Part shown: positions 43,752-53,860 of the stretch, piece by piece
Layout of the letters: every line of letters starts with the position of its first letter
Numbering within the stretch: the stretch's first letter is position 1
Source of the DNA: Acidovorax sp. Leaf191
GTDB taxonomy: Bacteria > Pseudomonadota > Gammaproteobacteria > Burkholderiales > Burkholderiaceae_C
Direction: 5' to 3'
Assembly: GCF_001424425.1 (NCBI RefSeq)
Contig: NZ_LMPT01000001.1
Span: 670,137 to 734,136 of the forward strand
Length of the DNA: 64,000 nucleotides
Made by a program: the position numbers and the translations under genes
The notes under the pieces: model-generated
Told to the model about the DNA's origin: nothing
What the model saw: only the letters and a program-made list of their open reading frames with translations
The model's database searches: none

Positions 43752-43768
43752 GTGCAATATGATTGCAC
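43752..43768. promoter_or_regulatory. LysR-type operator GTGCAAT-ATG-ATTGCAC
   Basis: Perfect inverted repeat, 7-bp arms with 3-nt spacer, midway between the pirin and lysR starts. It contains a T-N11-A match. Flanking ATCGATTGAT and ATTAATCGAAT add weaker dyad symmetry. It is the expected site for the divergent LysR protein. Confidence 0.65.
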
Positions 43769-43810
43769 TCGTCCATTAATCGAATGATTTGTGAGTGAGG
43801 GCGCGCAGCC

Positions 43811-44731
43811 ATGCTGGATCTGAACGACGTTGCGGTCTTTGTGCAGGTGGTGCGCTGCGGCAGCTTTGCCGAGGCCTCGCGCCGCCTGGGCGTGCCGCCC
43901 AACACCCTGAGCCGCCGGGTGCAGCAGCTCGAAGCGCACCTGGGCACCCGGCTGATGCAGCGCTCGACCCGCCATCTCACGCTCACCAGCGCGGGCCAGG
44001 TGTTTCTGGAGCGCTGCAGCGGCGCGGTGGAGGGCCTGATGGATGCGGGCGAGGAGCTGCTGGCGGTGAACCAGGAGCCCAGCGGCCTGGTGCGGGTGGC
44101 GGCGCCAGCGGACTTCTTCGATTTCTTTGCGATGGAGTGGCTGACCGAGTTTCTGGTGGCGCACCCCAAGGTGCGGGTGGACTTTGTGCTGAGCGATGGG
44201 CGCGCAGACCTGATCGCAGACCGGATCGACGTGGCGTTTCGGGGCGGCATCCTGGAGGACTCGGGCCTGTTTGCCCGCAAGGTGCTGGACGCGGGCACCG
44301 ACGGCCTGGTGGCCAGCCCCGCCTACGTGGCGCGCCAGGGCGTGCCGGCCACGCTGCAAGACCTGGCAGCCCATGACTGCCTGGTGTTCGGCCACCCCAG
44401 CGGCAAGGCCACCTGGCGCGTGACGGGGCCGGACGGCGCACCGGCCGAGGTGCAGGTGTCAGGCCGCTTCAGCGGCAACACGGCGCAGGCCCTGCGCAAG
44501 GCCGCGCTGGCGGGCTTGGGGATTGCGCTGCTGCCCTCCACGCTGACGCAACGCGACCTGCGCGCGGGCCTGCTGGTGCCCGTGCTGCCCGGTTATCACC
44601 AGGTGGGCCACGGCGTGCACATGGTCTACCCCAGCAGGCGCTACCTGCCGTTGGCCGTGTCGGCGTTCATGGATCTGGTCATCGACAAGATGGGCGCGGT
44701 GCAGGAGCTGCCGCCGCAGGCCTGCGGCTGA
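43811..44731 (+). CDS. LysR family transcriptional regulator, divergent from pirin
   Basis: 306 residues. HTH in SFAEASRRLGVPPNTLSRRVQQLE; effector domain with VRVAAPADFFDFF and AALAGLGIALLPS. It belongs to the DsdC/AaeR-like mono-cupin-neighbour subgroup by general look only. Target: the pirin gene across the shared operator. The ATG follows a weak GAGGG. Confidence 0.9.
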   Translation: MLDLNDVAVFVQVVRCGSFAEASRRLGVPPNTLSRRVQQLEAHLGTRLMQRSTRHLTLTSAGQVFLERCSGAVEGLMDAGEELLAVNQEPSGLVRVAAPADFFDFFAMEWLTEFLVAHPKVRVDFVLSDGRADLIADRIDVAFRGGILEDSGLFARKVLDAGTDGLVASPAYVARQGVPATLQDLAAHDCLVFGHPSGKATWRVTGPDGAPAEVQVSGRFSGNTAQALRKAALAGLGIALLPSTLTQRDLRAGLLVPVLPGYHQVGHGVHMVYPSRRYLPLAVSAFMDLVIDKMGAVQELPPQACG

Positions 44732-44766
44732 TGCGGCAGGCATCCTGCGGCAGGCATCCACCTGAG

Positions 44767-44826
44767 CCGTTCACGCTGAGCCAGTCGAAGCGCCGCGCCA
44801 GGCATCGACAGTCCCAACCCGAGCGG
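44767..44826. repeat. REP-like palindrome, degenerate fourth copy
   Basis: CCGTTCACGCTGAGCCAGTC...GGCATCGACAGTCCCAACCC: the same family as the three copies at 30.2-30.4 kb with several mismatches in the right arm. It lies between the convergent lysR and sbcC ends. A 14-bp direct repeat (TGCGGCAGGCATCC) precedes it. Confidence 0.7.
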
Positions 44827-44844
44827 ATGTTGCCGGCGAGCGCC

Positions 44845-47800
44845 CTACACCACCAGCCGCGAGTACCCCACGCCCCCGCCCTTCACCACGCGGATCTGCG
44901 CCGGTATCCGCTCCTTCAGCGCCTCCACGTGGCTGATGATGCCGATCATCTTGCCGCTGGCGTTGAGCGAATCCAGCGCCGTGAGCGCCACCTCCAGCGT
45001 GTCGCCGTCCAGCGATCCGAAACCTTCGTCCAGAAACAGCGAGTCGATCGACGTCTTGTTGCTCACCAGGTCCGACAGCGCCAGGGCCAGCGCCAGGCTG
45101 ACCAGAAAGCCTTCGCCGCCGGACAGGGTGCGCGTGTCGCGCGCCACGTCGCCTTGCCAGGCGTCGACGATCTCCAGCTCCAGCTCGCCGGTGGATTTGC
45201 GGCGCAGCAGGTAGCGGCCGTGCAGGCGGGCCAGGTGCTTGTTGGCCAGCTGCAGCAGGTGGTCCAGCGTGAGGCCCTGGGCGAACTTGCGGAACTTGTC
45301 GCCTTTGGAGGAGCCGATCAGCGCGTCCAGCCGCTGCCACACGTCGCTGTCGGCGGTCTGCTGGCTGATCTGCGCGAACAGGGTTTGTTGGGTGGTGCGC
45401 AGCTGGTCGTCGCGCGTCAGCAGGGCGCGGTGGGCGCCGATCTGTTCGCTGACGGCGCTGCGCTGCGCTTCCAGCTCGGCCAGGCGGGCGGTCAGCTCGT
45501 CCAGTGACTGCGGTGTGAGCGCCTGGGCCTGCAGCTCGGCATGCCGGGCGTGCGCGGCCTGCAACAGGGCGTCGGTGCGTTGCTGTGCGGCCAGCAGGGC
45601 GTCGCGCTGGGCGGCCAGGCGCTGGCGCTCGGGCTCGGGCAGCAGGGCGGCTTCGAACCGGCCCAAGTCGGCGAAAGGGCTGGCCTGCAGCGCGTCGTGC
45701 CATGAGTGGGCTGCTGCCTTCAGCGCCGTGGCTTGTTGGGCGCGTGTGGTTTGTGCCTGAGCTTGGCGGCCTTCCAAAGCCGCCAGGGTGCGTTGCAGGC
45801 GCTCAATTTCCGCCACGCTGGCCTGCAAGGCTGTGGCGGCATCGGCCGTGCCATCGTGGGCCCTGTCGTCGTCCAGGGTAGCCGACAGGGGTAGCTGCAG
45901 GTTCGCGTCGGCGGGCTGGTCTGCACCGCCAGCGAAAGTAGCTTGCAGCGCAGCCCAGCGTTGCGACCACAGTTCAGCCTGCGCCTGTGCAGCGTCGCAT
46001 TGGGCTTGCAGGCGCGTGATGCTCTGGGCCAGCGTCTGCAGCTCGGCCTGGGTGTGGCGCCAGCGTTGCCATTCGGCATCGCGCGCTTGCAGCCAGGGCG
46101 CGTGGTCGGCGGGCAGGTCGTAGCCGGCGGCTTGCACGGCGGCGCGCAGGCGGGTGTCCAGCGCGGTGCATTCGGCCTGGGCGGTGCTGATGGTGTCTGC
46201 CAGCGTGGCTTGCCGCGCGTGCGCTTCGTGCACGGCTTGCTGCTGCAGGGCCAGTTGGTGCGTGGCGGCTTGCAGGGCCTGGTCGCACTGGCTGGCAGCG
46301 GCCTGGGCTTGCTGCACGCGCTGCTCTGCGGCCTCTGCTTTGTGCAGGGCGTCGGCCAAGCGTGCTTGAGCGGCTTGGGCGGCTGTGTGCCCGGCTGCGA
46401 GTTGGTCGGCGTGCTGCCAGTCTTCGGGGCGCAGCGCGGGCAATGAGGTCAGCGCGTTCGGCGCTTCGGAGGGGTCCGCTGCGTTCAGCCCGTTCTGTTC
46501 GCTCTGCACGTTCGGCGCATTCAGGGGTTCGATGCAGGTGGCCCACTCAGCATCCCACTGGCCGATGCGCTGGGCGGTCTTTTGCTGCTGGTCCATGCGC
46601 TCGGCCAGCCGGGTCTTGCTGGTGGCCAGCGACTCTGCCACGGCCTGGCCTTGGGTGGTCAGCGCCTCCAGCTCGGCCTGTTTGTGCTGCAGCGCGGCCT
46701 CGGTGGCCGACACGTCCAGCGCCTGGTAGGCGTCGATGGCGGGGTGCGCGGTGGCGCCGCACAGCGGGCAGGGCTCGCCGGGCTGCAGGGCGTGGCGGTG
46801 CTGGTCCAGGCTCTGGATGCGGCGCTCTTGCTCCAGCAGCTGGCGCTTGTCGGCCACCTGTTCTTTCAAGCCGTTGTACTGCGCGCGCAGTGCCAGGCGT
46901 GCGGCCTCCTGGCTGGCGGTGGCCGCTTCGATGCGCTGCACTTCCGTGCCCAGTGCGGCCTGCTGGTCTGCCAGCTCTCGGCGCTGCTCGCCCAGTTGCA
47001 CAGCATGGCGCCAGGCGGCCACGCGGCCCTGTGCGTGCTGCCAGCGCTCGCGCAGGGTGGCGATGGTGTGGCCGCCCAGCTGTTGGTGTTGCTCTGCCTG
47101 GGCGGTGCGCAGTGCGGCGGTGGCGGTGGCCTGGTCTTGCGTGGCGGCGTCTACGCGCGCGCTCTGGGCGGTGACCTGGTCGCTGCGCTGGGCGATGTCT
47201 GTCTGCAGCGCCTGCAGCGCCGTGTGGTGCTCGGCCAGCTTGCCCTGCAGGTGCTGCCGTTGCAATAGCTGCTGGCGCCATTCGCCCAGGCGCTCGCCCA
47301 GGTGGGCGTGCTGGGCGTGGGTGGTGCAGTAGCCGGTGTGGCGCTGTTGCGCGGCCTGGGCCTGCGCCAGCGCGGCCTGTGCGGCGTGGGCCACGCGGCG
47401 GGCCAGCACGGCGGTAGTGTGGTGGTGCTGGGCGTGTTGCGCGGACTCGTGCTGGTGCTGCGCCTGCAGGCTGGCCAGCAGGGTGTCGCTGGCTTCGCAG
47501 GCGGCCTGGGCCTGCTGCCACGCCGCGTGCGGTGCACGCAGGGCCTGGGCGGGCTCGCTGTCGGCCAGGCGTTGCAGGTCGGGAGCGGCGGCCTGCAGTG
47601 CGGCAGCGGCCTGCTGCTGGCCGGTGGTGGCGGCCAGCACGGCCTGCGCGCTGTGGTCCACATCGATGTGCCACTGGCGCTGCGTGCTGGTGGCGGCGTG
47701 GGCGTGCTGCACCTCGGCCAGCGCCCGGGTCCATTCCTGCAACTCGGCCTGCATGGCGGCGCTGCGCTCTGCGGGCAGCAGCTCCACGCCGTCGGCGCGG

Positions 47801-48426
47801 GCCTTGAGCTGGTTCAGCTGCTCGCGGGCGTCACGGGCCTGTTCGAACACGCGGCGGGAGATGTCGCCATAGATCTCGGTGCCCGTCAGCTCTTCGAGCA
47901 GCTCGGCGCGGTCGTTGGCGCTGGCGTTCAGAAAGGCGGCGAACTGGCCCTGCGCCAGCAGCATGGACCGGGTGAAGCGGCCAAAGTCCAGCCCGGTGAT
48001 GTCGGCCACGCGGCGCAGCTTGTCGTTGCTCTGGCTGCACAGGACGGTGCCCAGGCCGGTGGCGGGGTCGACCTGGGCCAGCTCCACCTTGGGGTCTTGC
48101 AGCGCACCGTCCACCTTGTCGCGGGCGCGGCGCTGGCTCCAGAAGGCGCGGTACACGGCGCCCTTCACCTCGAACTCCACCTCGGCCAGGCAGTCGGCGG
48201 TGTGGCGCGTCATGAGGTCGTTGGACGACTTCGAGACGCTGGGCAGCCGCGGCGTCTGGTGGTACAGCGCCAGGCAGATCGCGTCGAGCAGCGTGGACTT
48301 GCCCGCGCCCATGGGGCCGGTGATGGCGAAGAGGCTGTTCTCGGTGAACGGCGGCTGGGTGAAGTCGATGGCCCATTCGCCTTTGAGCGAATTGAGGTTC
48401 TTGAGGCGCAGCTTCAGGATCTTCAT
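44845..48426 (-). CDS. sbcC: Exonuclease subunit SbcC
   Basis: 1193 residues, an SMC-like ATPase. N-terminal Walker [10 protein letters not shown] (about 37-45); long Ala/Gln-rich coiled coils; zinc hook C-P-L-C near residue 550; C-terminal signature [20 protein letters not shown] and Walker [13 protein letters not shown]. With SbcD it forms the Mre11-Rad50-like nuclease that cuts hairpins and DNA ends. The coiled coils are unusually rich in Ala, Gln and His. Its ATG overlaps the sbcD stop as ATGA. Confidence 0.95.
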   Translation of the reverse strand: MKILKLRLKNLNSLKGEWAIDFTQPPFTENSLFAITGPMGAGKSTLLDAICLALYHQTPRLPSVSKSSNDLMTRHTADCLAEVEFEVKGAVYRAFWSQRRARDKVDGALQDPKVELAQVDPATGLGTVLCSQSNDKLRRVADITGLDFGRFTRSMLLAQGQFAAFLNASANDRAELLEELTGTEIYGDISRRVFEQARDAREQLNQLKARADGVELLPAERSAAMQAELQEWTRALAEVQHAHAATSTQRQWHIDVDHSAQAVLAATTGQQQAAAALQAAAPDLQRLADSEPAQALRAPHAAWQQAQAACEASDTLLASLQAQHQHESAQHAQHHHTTAVLARRVAHAAQAALAQAQAAQQRHTGYCTTHAQHAHLGERLGEWRQQLLQRQHLQGKLAEHHTALQALQTDIAQRSDQVTAQSARVDAATQDQATATAALRTAQAEQHQQLGGHTIATLRERWQHAQGRVAAWRHAVQLGEQRRELADQQAALGTEVQRIEAATASQEAARLALRAQYNGLKEQVADKRQLLEQERRIQSLDQHRHALQPGEPCPLCGATAHPAIDAYQALDVSATEAALQHKQAELEALTTQGQAVAESLATSKTRLAERMDQQQKTAQRIGQWDAEWATCIEPLNAPNVQSEQNGLNAADPSEAPNALTSLPALRPEDWQHADQLAAGHTAAQAAQARLADALHKAEAAEQRVQQAQAAASQCDQALQAATHQLALQQQAVHEAHARQATLADTISTAQAECTALDTRLRAAVQAAGYDLPADHAPWLQARDAEWQRWRHTQAELQTLAQSITRLQAQCDAAQAQAELWSQRWAALQATFAGGADQPADANLQLPLSATLDDDRAHDGTADAATALQASVAEIERLQRTLAALEGRQAQAQTTRAQQATALKAAAHSWHDALQASPFADLGRFEAALLPEPERQRLAAQRDALLAAQQRTDALLQAAHARHAELQAQALTPQSLDELTARLAELEAQRSAVSEQIGAHRALLTRDDQLRTTQQTLFAQISQQTADSDVWQRLDALIGSSKGDKFRKFAQGLTLDHLLQLANKHLARLHGRYLLRRKSTGELELEIVDAWQGDVARDTRTLSGGEGFLVSLALALALSDLVSNKTSIDSLFLDEGFGSLDGDTLEVALTALDSLNASGKMIGIISHVEALKERIPAQIRVVKGGGVGYSRLVV

Positions 48427-49664
48427 GCCGCGCCTTCGGTGATGCTGCGGACCACGTCGGTGTACCGCTGGTTCAGGGCCTGCCGCAGGTCGGGCGACAG
48501 GTCTTCCTGCGACAGCCGCCGTGCAAACACGTCTTCGGTGCTCAGCTCGTCCAGAGTTTCCAATGCCTCGGAGAACAGGGTGGCGGTGGTGCTGGCGCGC
48601 TGGCGGCGCACGCGCAGCACTTCCACCGGCAGGCCCTGCGTCATGGTGTTGATGCGCTCGGGCAGGTCTTGCAGGTAGTCGTCTTCGGCCACGGTGACCT
48701 CCAGCCAGGCTGGCTTGTCGGCCGTGCCTTCCGATGCGGCGGCGGCGATGGCCGCGGGCAAGGCGGCGAGGTTGCCGCTCACGGACACCAGCGCCTGAAA
48801 CCGCGGCACGGGCAGCGGCGTGACGCCTGCAAGGCCGGTGGCATCCAGGTCCACCAGCAGCACTTCCTTGTGCTGCCGCGCCTCGTCAAAGCCCAGCGGA
48901 ATGGGCGATCCGCAGTAGCGGATGTGCGCGAGGCCGCCCACCTTCTGCGGCTTGTGGATGTGCCCCAGCGCGATGTAGTCCACCGGCGGAAATGCGGCGG
49001 TGGGAAAGGCGTCGAGCGAGCCCACATAGATCTCGCGCACCGACTCGTTGCTGCTGGCGCCCACGGTGGTGAGGTGGCCGGTGGCGATGAGGGGCACGCG
49101 CCGGCCCAGCGTCTGCTGCAGCTGCGCCTGCAGGGCCAGGCCCGCATCGTGCACGCCCTGGTAGTACGCCTGGATGGCTGCCTGCAGGGACTGCTGCTTG
49201 TCCTCAGCGCTCTGCCCGGCCTTGCTTTGCCACACATCGCGCGGGCGGATGAACGGCACGGCGCAGACGATGCACCCCGGCTCGTGGCTGCCATCACCGC
49301 CGCGCCGGGGCAGCACCACCACGTGGTCGGCCGGGTCGCTGACGGCCGCCACCACCGTGGTGTTCAGCACCGCGAGCAGCGCGCGGCTTTCGCCCAGCGT
49401 GGCGACCGAGTCGTGGTTGCCGCCCAGCAGCAACAGCGCCACGCCTGCGCGGTGCAGGCTCACCACCAGGTGGCTGTACAGCTCGCGCGCATAACTCGGC
49501 GGGGCGCCGGTGTCGAAGATGTCGCCCGCAATCAGCACCGCATCCACCGCATGCGCATCGACCTGGACCAGCAGCCAGTCGATCAGCGCCTGGTGTTCGG
49601 CCTGGCGGCTCTTGCCCATGAAATGCTGGCCCAGGTGCCAGTCGGAGGTGTGGAGGATGCGCAT
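48423..49664 (-). CDS. sbcD: Exonuclease subunit SbcD
   Basis: 413 residues. Calcineurin-like phosphoesterase motifs: [29 protein letters not shown] and [11 protein letters not shown]. These bind the two Mn2+ ions for ATP-dependent double-strand exonuclease and hairpin cleavage with SbcC. The 4-base overlap with sbcC indicates translational coupling. SbcCD cuts long palindromes; the window is rich in such sequences. Confidence 0.95.
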   Translation of the reverse strand: MRILHTSDWHLGQHFMGKSRQAEHQALIDWLLVQVDAHAVDAVLIAGDIFDTGAPPSYARELYSHLVVSLHRAGVALLLLGGNHDSVATLGESRALLAVLNTTVVAAVSDPADHVVVLPRRGGDGSHEPGCIVCAVPFIRPRDVWQSKAGQSAEDKQQSLQAAIQAYYQGVHDAGLALQAQLQQTLGRRVPLIATGHLTTVGASSNESVREIYVGSLDAFPTAAFPPVDYIALGHIHKPQKVGGLAHIRYCGSPIPLGFDEARQHKEVLLVDLDATGLAGVTPLPVPRFQALVSVSGNLAALPAAIAAAASEGTADKPAWLEVTVAEDDYLQDLPERINTMTQGLPVEVLRVRRQRASTTATLFSEALETLDELSTEDVFARRLSQEDLSPDLRQALNQRYTDVVRSITEGAA

Positions 49665-49730
49665 GGGATGGGTGGGTGGGAGGGGCTGAAGGAACTGTAC
49701 GGGCCGAATAGGTCGAATACTATGCTTTTG

Positions 49731-49771
49731 ATAGCTGCTGGCGCTTGCTGATCAAGCGGCAGGGGCTTTTT
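49731..49771. repeat. Dispersed palindromic repeat, copy 7 (overlaps a gene end)
   Basis: ATAGCTGCTGGCGCTTGC, loop, CAAGCGGCAGGGGCTTTTT. It supplies the last five codons (K-A-P-A-A) and the stop of the YhcG-like gene. Confidence 0.8.
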
Positions 49772-50882
49772 CCGTCTCAATATCCGCCCATTCCGCCAGC
49801 TTTTGCTGCAGCTCTTCCTTGCTGGGCAGGTACAGCTGGTATTCCCTGGCGTGGATGTTGGCGCCCTGGGGCAGGGTGATCTCGACCAGCGCCTCGTGCT
49901 TCTTCTTGCACAGCACGATGCCGACCGTGGCCGCTTCGGTGTCGGTCTTGACGTGGCGGTCGAAGTAGTTGACGTACATCTGCATCTGCCCAAGGTCCTG
50001 GTGCGTGAGCTTGCCCAGCTTGAGGTCGATGAGCACGTAGCAGTGCAGCAGGCGGTTGTAGAACACCAGGTCCACGAAGAAATGCTCGTCGTCGAAGGTG
50101 AAACGCTTTTGGCGCGCCTCGAACAGAAAGCCTTTGCCCAGCTCCAGCAGGAAGCGCTCGATCTGGCTGATGATGGCCGCCTCCAGGTCCGATTCGGAAA
50201 ACCGGGCCTGCTCGGACAGCCCCAGGAACTCCAGCACCAGCGGTTCCTTGAGCAGGTCGCTGGCGCGGCTGACGGTGTGCCCCTGCTGCGCCAGCTGGCG
50301 AATGCCGTCCTGGTCGCGGCTCAGGGCCAGGCGCTCGTAGAGCCCGCTCTGAAACTGGCGCTTGAGGTCCCGCAAGGTCCATTGCTGCTGGGTGGCCTCG
50401 ATTTCGTAGAAGCTGCGTTCCTCGGCATGCTTGATGCCCAGCAGGAAAACGTAGTGGGACCAGCTGAGGGTGAAGGGGCGCTCAGATTGTCCAGACGCTG
50501 TCTGGCCGATCTGAAACGGCGCGGTGCCAAGCGCCAGCGATGATTGTCCAGACGCTGTCTGGACAATCAGCACGCGCTCCCGGTACGCCAGGTAGAAGCT
50601 GCGGCAATAGGCGATATTGCTGCGCCCGAAGCCCTTGCCGAACTCTGCGGTCAGCCGCTCGGACAAGAGACTGAGCAAGGCATTTCCATAGCCCGCCCGC
50701 TGCTCCCCCTGCTGCTCGAACTCGACAATGTGCCGCCCGATCTCGAAGTGGGTGTGCACCTGCACCAGGTCGACGCCGCGGGCCACCGTGCTGCGGGCCG
50801 ACTCGATCAGCGTTCGGATGCTGGCAAACAGCGCCGACTCGGGGTCGGTCAGGGCGGAAGCAGCGCGGGGCGTCTTCGTCAT
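49752..50882 (-). CDS. YhcG/DUF1016 PDDEXK nuclease-domain protein
   Basis: 376 residues. N-terminal DUF1016 domain (about 20-160) with YGNALLSLLSERLTAEFGKGFG, SWSHYVFLLG and RSFYEIEAT; C-terminal PDDEXK domain (about 200-340) with FFVDLVFYNRLL and LIDLKLGKL (Asp, Asp-x-Lys). Such proteins are predicted Holliday-junction or DNA-end nucleases and often travel with restriction systems. Residues about 105-132 contain a duplicated IVQTASGQS/IGQTASGQS coded by a palindromic element. The C-terminal five codons come from a dispersed repeat. It stands upstream of sbcDC on the same strand. Confidence 0.88.
   Translation of the reverse strand: MTKTPRAASALTDPESALFASIRTLIESARSTVARGVDLVQVHTHFEIGRHIVEFEQQGEQRAGYGNALLSLLSERLTAEFGKGFGRSNIAYCRSFYLAYRERVLIVQTASGQSSLALGTAPFQIGQTASGQSERPFTLSWSHYVFLLGIKHAEERSFYEIEATQQQWTLRDLKRQFQSGLYERLALSRDQDGIRQLAQQGHTVSRASDLLKEPLVLEFLGLSEQARFSESDLEAAIISQIERFLLELGKGFLFEARQKRFTFDDEHFFVDLVFYNRLLHCYVLIDLKLGKLTHQDLGQMQMYVNYFDRHVKTDTEAATVGIVLCKKKHEALVEITLPQGANIHAREYQLYLPSKEELQQKLAEWADIETEKAPAA
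50485..50568. repeat. Two in-frame palindromic insertions inside the YhcG-like gene
   Basis: The second unit (50542-50568) is a perfect 12-bp-arm palindrome, GATTGTCCAGAC-GCT-GTCTGGACAATC. The first (50485-50511) is the same with a changed right arm. They are 57 nt apart, so both are in frame. Confidence 0.85.
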
Positions 50883-51020
50883 GGAGGGTCCTCAGGCAGG
50901 GGGTGAAATGCGCAGATGACTGTATTTTTGCACAGTGTTTTGCGCGGCCAGCTCATCTGCTCCGCGCGCTCCAGGCGCATGCGCATCACCTGTGCATCAC
51001 CCGCGCACCATCACCACCGC

Positions 51021-51644
51021 TCACACCCTGACCGACGCCCCCGTCGCATAGAACTGCCCACCCGCCACGTAGTGCAGCGTGCGCAGCGCATCGGGCGCGG
51101 TGTCGAACTCCCAGTGCCCGTGGCGGAACACGCGCTCGTCCGCCCAGGCGGCCACCACTTCGCCGATGAAGAGGTCGTAGGTCTGCTGGTTGTGGGGCTC
51201 GGGGATGACGCGGCACAGCAGCCAGGCGGCGCAGCCTTGCACCAGCGGGATGTGGGTACTGATGTGGGTGCTGGCGTGGCCGGGGGCGTGGAACAGCGGC
51301 ACGCCGTGCTGCTGCAGCTTGTCCGGGTGGGTCTTGGCGCTGTCGGTGCCGATGGCCACGGTCATCGCCGCCATGGGCACGGTGGGCAGCTGCAGCGCGA
51401 ACTCGCCGCTGGCCTCCACCAGCTCGCGCGTGCGTGTGGCCTTGTCCAGCACCAGCGTCACCTTGGGCGGCGCAAAGTCCAGCGCACAGGCCCAGGCTGC
51501 GGCCATCACGTTGTGCTGGCCGGCGTGCGCGGCCGACACCAGCACGGTGGGGCCGTGGTTGAGCAGGCGGTAGGCCTTGTCGAGCGGGACGGGGGTGAAG
51601 TGCTCGGGGGCTGCGGTGGCGATGGTGGAGGTGGTGGTGGACAT
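51021..51644 (-). CDS. Flavin reductase family protein
   Basis: 207 residues. FMN-binding split-barrel: YRLLNHGPTVLVSAAHAG, NVMAAAWACALDFAPP, TRTRELVEASGEFALQLP and LFIGEVVAAWAD. Members reduce or bind FMN and may serve as partners of monooxygenases. It is the last gene of the peptide-transport operon, 41 bp behind the peptidase. The frame extends far upstream into the peptidase gene, but ATG at 51644 matches the family. Confidence 0.85.
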   Translation of the reverse strand: MSTTTSTIATAAPEHFTPVPLDKAYRLLNHGPTVLVSAAHAGQHNVMAAAWACALDFAPPKVTLVLDKATRTRELVEASGEFALQLPTVPMAAMTVAIGTDSAKTHPDKLQQHGVPLFHAPGHASTHISTHIPLVQGCAAWLLCRVIPEPHNQQTYDLFIGEVVAAWADERVFRHGHWEFDTAPDALRTLHYVAGGQFYATGASVRV

Positions 51645-51685
51645 GCGGGCTGTGCTGGACGGTGGTGGAGGTCTTCCCCCGAAGC

Positions 51686-52813
51686 CTACGCCAGATGCGC
51701 CAGCAGATGGCGCCAGAAGTTCAAGCGTGTTTCCAGCGTGGACACCAGGATGTGCTCGTGCAGCGTGTGCGCGCCGTCGCCATCGGCGCCCAGGCCATCG
51801 AGCGTGGGCACGCCCAGGGCCGAGGTGAAGTTGGCGTCGCTGCCGCCGCCCGTCATGGGGGCGTCTTCCAGCGTGAAGCCGGCGTGGCGGGCAGAGTCCT
51901 GCGCGCGGACCAGCAGGGCCTGCACGGCTTCGCTCTTGACCATGGGCGGGCGGTTCACCTCGACGTCGATGTCGAGCTCCATGTCGGCACCCACCGGGCG
52001 CAGCGCCTGCATCTTGTCCACCAGTTCGTCTGCCGCCTGCAGGTCGGGCAGGCGAAAGTCCACCACGCAGCGGCAGCGGTCGGGCACGGTGTTGGTGGCG
52101 GTGCCGCCTTCGATGGTGCCCACGCTGACGGTGACGCCGCGCGCGTAGTCGGTCATGGCCTCCAGCGCCAGGATCTGGTGCGCCATTTCGCGGATGGCGC
52201 TGCGGCCCTTCTCGTGCTGCACGCCGGCATGCGCGGCGCGGCCCTTCACGCCCAGGCGCAGCATGCCGGTGCCCTTGCGCGCCGTCACGCACTTGCCGCC
52301 GTTGGCGCGGGCGGGCTCGCACACCAGGGTGTAGCGCGCGTTGCGTGCAAAGGCCTCGATGTGCGCGCGCGAGGCGTGGCTGCCGGTCTCTTCGTCGGGC
52401 ACCACCACAAAGTCCACCGGCAACGCGGTGGCGCCTGCGGCGGCCAGGTCGCGCAGCGCGGTCAGCGCCAGGTAGATGCCGGCCTTCATGTCATAGCCGC
52501 CGGGGCCATAGAAGCGGTCGCCCTCGATGCGGCAGGGGTTGTCCTGCAGCGTGCCGATGGGGTGCACGGTGTCCGAGTGGCCCAGGATCAACAGGCCCGG
52601 CCGTACGTCGCCCGCAGCCCGGTTGCTGATGTGCAGCAGCGGCCCCACCGCAGCGCCCAGCGGCGTGACCGAGGCTTGCAGGCCGGCGCTTGCTGCATAG
52701 CCCTGCATGACCGCGACCATGCGCGCCAGGCCTTCGGGGCTGCTGGTGGGGGACTCGCACTGCATCCACGCGGTGATGCCATCGACGAGGGACTGGGTGG
52801 TGGGTGAGGTCAT
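51686..52813 (-). CDS. M20 family metallopeptidase (glutamate carboxypeptidase-like)
   Basis: 375 residues. Zinc-site motifs: LGHSDTVHPIG (His, Asp), GGYDMKAG (bridging Asp), PDEETGS (catalytic Glu pair), and TGGGSDANFTS. The dimerisation lid has KGRAAHAG. CPG2-like enzymes cleave a C-terminal amino acid such as glutamate from peptides or folates. No signal peptide, so cytoplasmic. It sits downstream of a peptide importer and would use the imported peptides. Confidence 0.9.
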   Translation of the reverse strand: MTSPTTQSLVDGITAWMQCESPTSSPEGLARMVAVMQGYAASAGLQASVTPLGAAVGPLLHISNRAAGDVRPGLLILGHSDTVHPIGTLQDNPCRIEGDRFYGPGGYDMKAGIYLALTALRDLAAAGATALPVDFVVVPDEETGSHASRAHIEAFARNARYTLVCEPARANGGKCVTARKGTGMLRLGVKGRAAHAGVQHEKGRSAIREMAHQILALEAMTDYARGVTVSVGTIEGGTATNTVPDRCRCVVDFRLPDLQAADELVDKMQALRPVGADMELDIDVEVNRPPMVKSEAVQALLVRAQDSARHAGFTLEDAPMTGGGSDANFTSALGVPTLDGLGADGDGAHTLHEHILVSTLETRLNFWRHLLAHLA

Positions 52814-52888
52814 GGGGGCAGCTCCGAAAAAGGGTGTGGCGATGGGCGATGGGCGACGCGTTGGCGTTCGGCTTCGGGTCGGACGCGG

Positions 52889-53821
52889 TCAGGCCGTGTG
52901 CCGGCCCGCCAGCGCGGCCAGCTGCGCAGCGTCGGGCAGGCGGTGGTGAAACCACAGGTGCGCGCACACGGCCGACATGGCTTCGCCGTCGTGGCCGATG
53001 CCTGCGATGGTGTGCAGTTGCCACGCGAACGGCAGGCCCCGGCGCGCCGCCTCGGCCTGGGCCGTCGCGAAGTAGTTGAGCGCGCGCGAATAGCGGTGCG
53101 GGCCCTGGCGCAGCGCGGCGGGCTCGGACGGCAGGTGCGGGTCGGCGGTCTCGGTGTCCTGGTCGCCCGCCAGGATCGTGAGCGGGGCGGAGAACAAGCG
53201 GGCCAGGCTGTCGGCATCGGCAGGGGTGCCGCTCAGCCCTTCGGGGAAGGGCAGGTCGAGCAGCGGCAGCGTGTACCACCCCGGGTTGCCCGCGGCGACC
53301 TGGGTGAACACGCCAGGGGTCAGCACGCTCAGCAGGCGGTGCACGAACTGCCCGCCCGCCGAATGGCCGAACAGGTAGAGCGGCTGGTCCGCCAGCACCC
53401 CGGCGGCTTTCAGGTCGTCCACCAGCCGGGTGACCACGGTGTACGACCAGGCCTCGGGCGCCGTGGTGGGGGCGGTGTCGGCCAGCGCGGCGCGGTCGGT
53501 GGTGGCCAGCAGGTTGCCGTTGTTGTAGCTCACCACGTCGGGCCACTGCGCGTCGGAGAACGTGGGCGCGATGATGACCAGGCCGTGCTCCTCGGCGGCC
53601 GGAATCCAGAAGTCGCGGTAGTCGTCGCCGTTGCGCATCACGCCGTGCTGCACCAGCACGACGGGGCTCTGGGCGGTGGCGTGCGCGGGCCGGTAGGTGT
53701 GGAGGGTGATGGTGCGCGCATCGGGTGTACCGGTCGCAACGCCGTTGCCGTATTCGACCGCGTGGCGGCCCACGCGCAGCACGGCGTCGCGCAGGGTTTG
53801 AAGGCGTGGTTCGTGGGGCAT
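52889..53821 (-). CDS. Alpha/beta hydrolase
   Basis: 310 residues. Alpha/beta-hydrolase fold: VVLVQHGVMRNGDDYRDFW (oxyanion region), nucleophile elbow G-H-S-A-G-G, acid LAGDQDTETAD and a late His in IAGIGHDGEAM. Substrate is not known; esterase, dienelactone hydrolase or peptidase activity are possible. It lies between dppF and the M20 peptidase on the same strand with gaps of 39 and 75 bp. Confidence 0.82.
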   Translation of the reverse strand: MPHEPRLQTLRDAVLRVGRHAVEYGNGVATGTPDARTITLHTYRPAHATAQSPVVLVQHGVMRNGDDYRDFWIPAAEEHGLVIIAPTFSDAQWPDVVSYNNGNLLATTDRAALADTAPTTAPEAWSYTVVTRLVDDLKAAGVLADQPLYLFGHSAGGQFVHRLLSVLTPGVFTQVAAGNPGWYTLPLLDLPFPEGLSGTPADADSLARLFSAPLTILAGDQDTETADPHLPSEPAALRQGPHRYSRALNYFATAQAEAARRGLPFAWQLHTIAGIGHDGEAMSAVCAHLWFHHRLPDAAQLAALAGRHTA

Positions 53822-53860
53822 GTCAGGTGGGGCGGGTGGGTCGGGTTGGGTCAGACCGGT

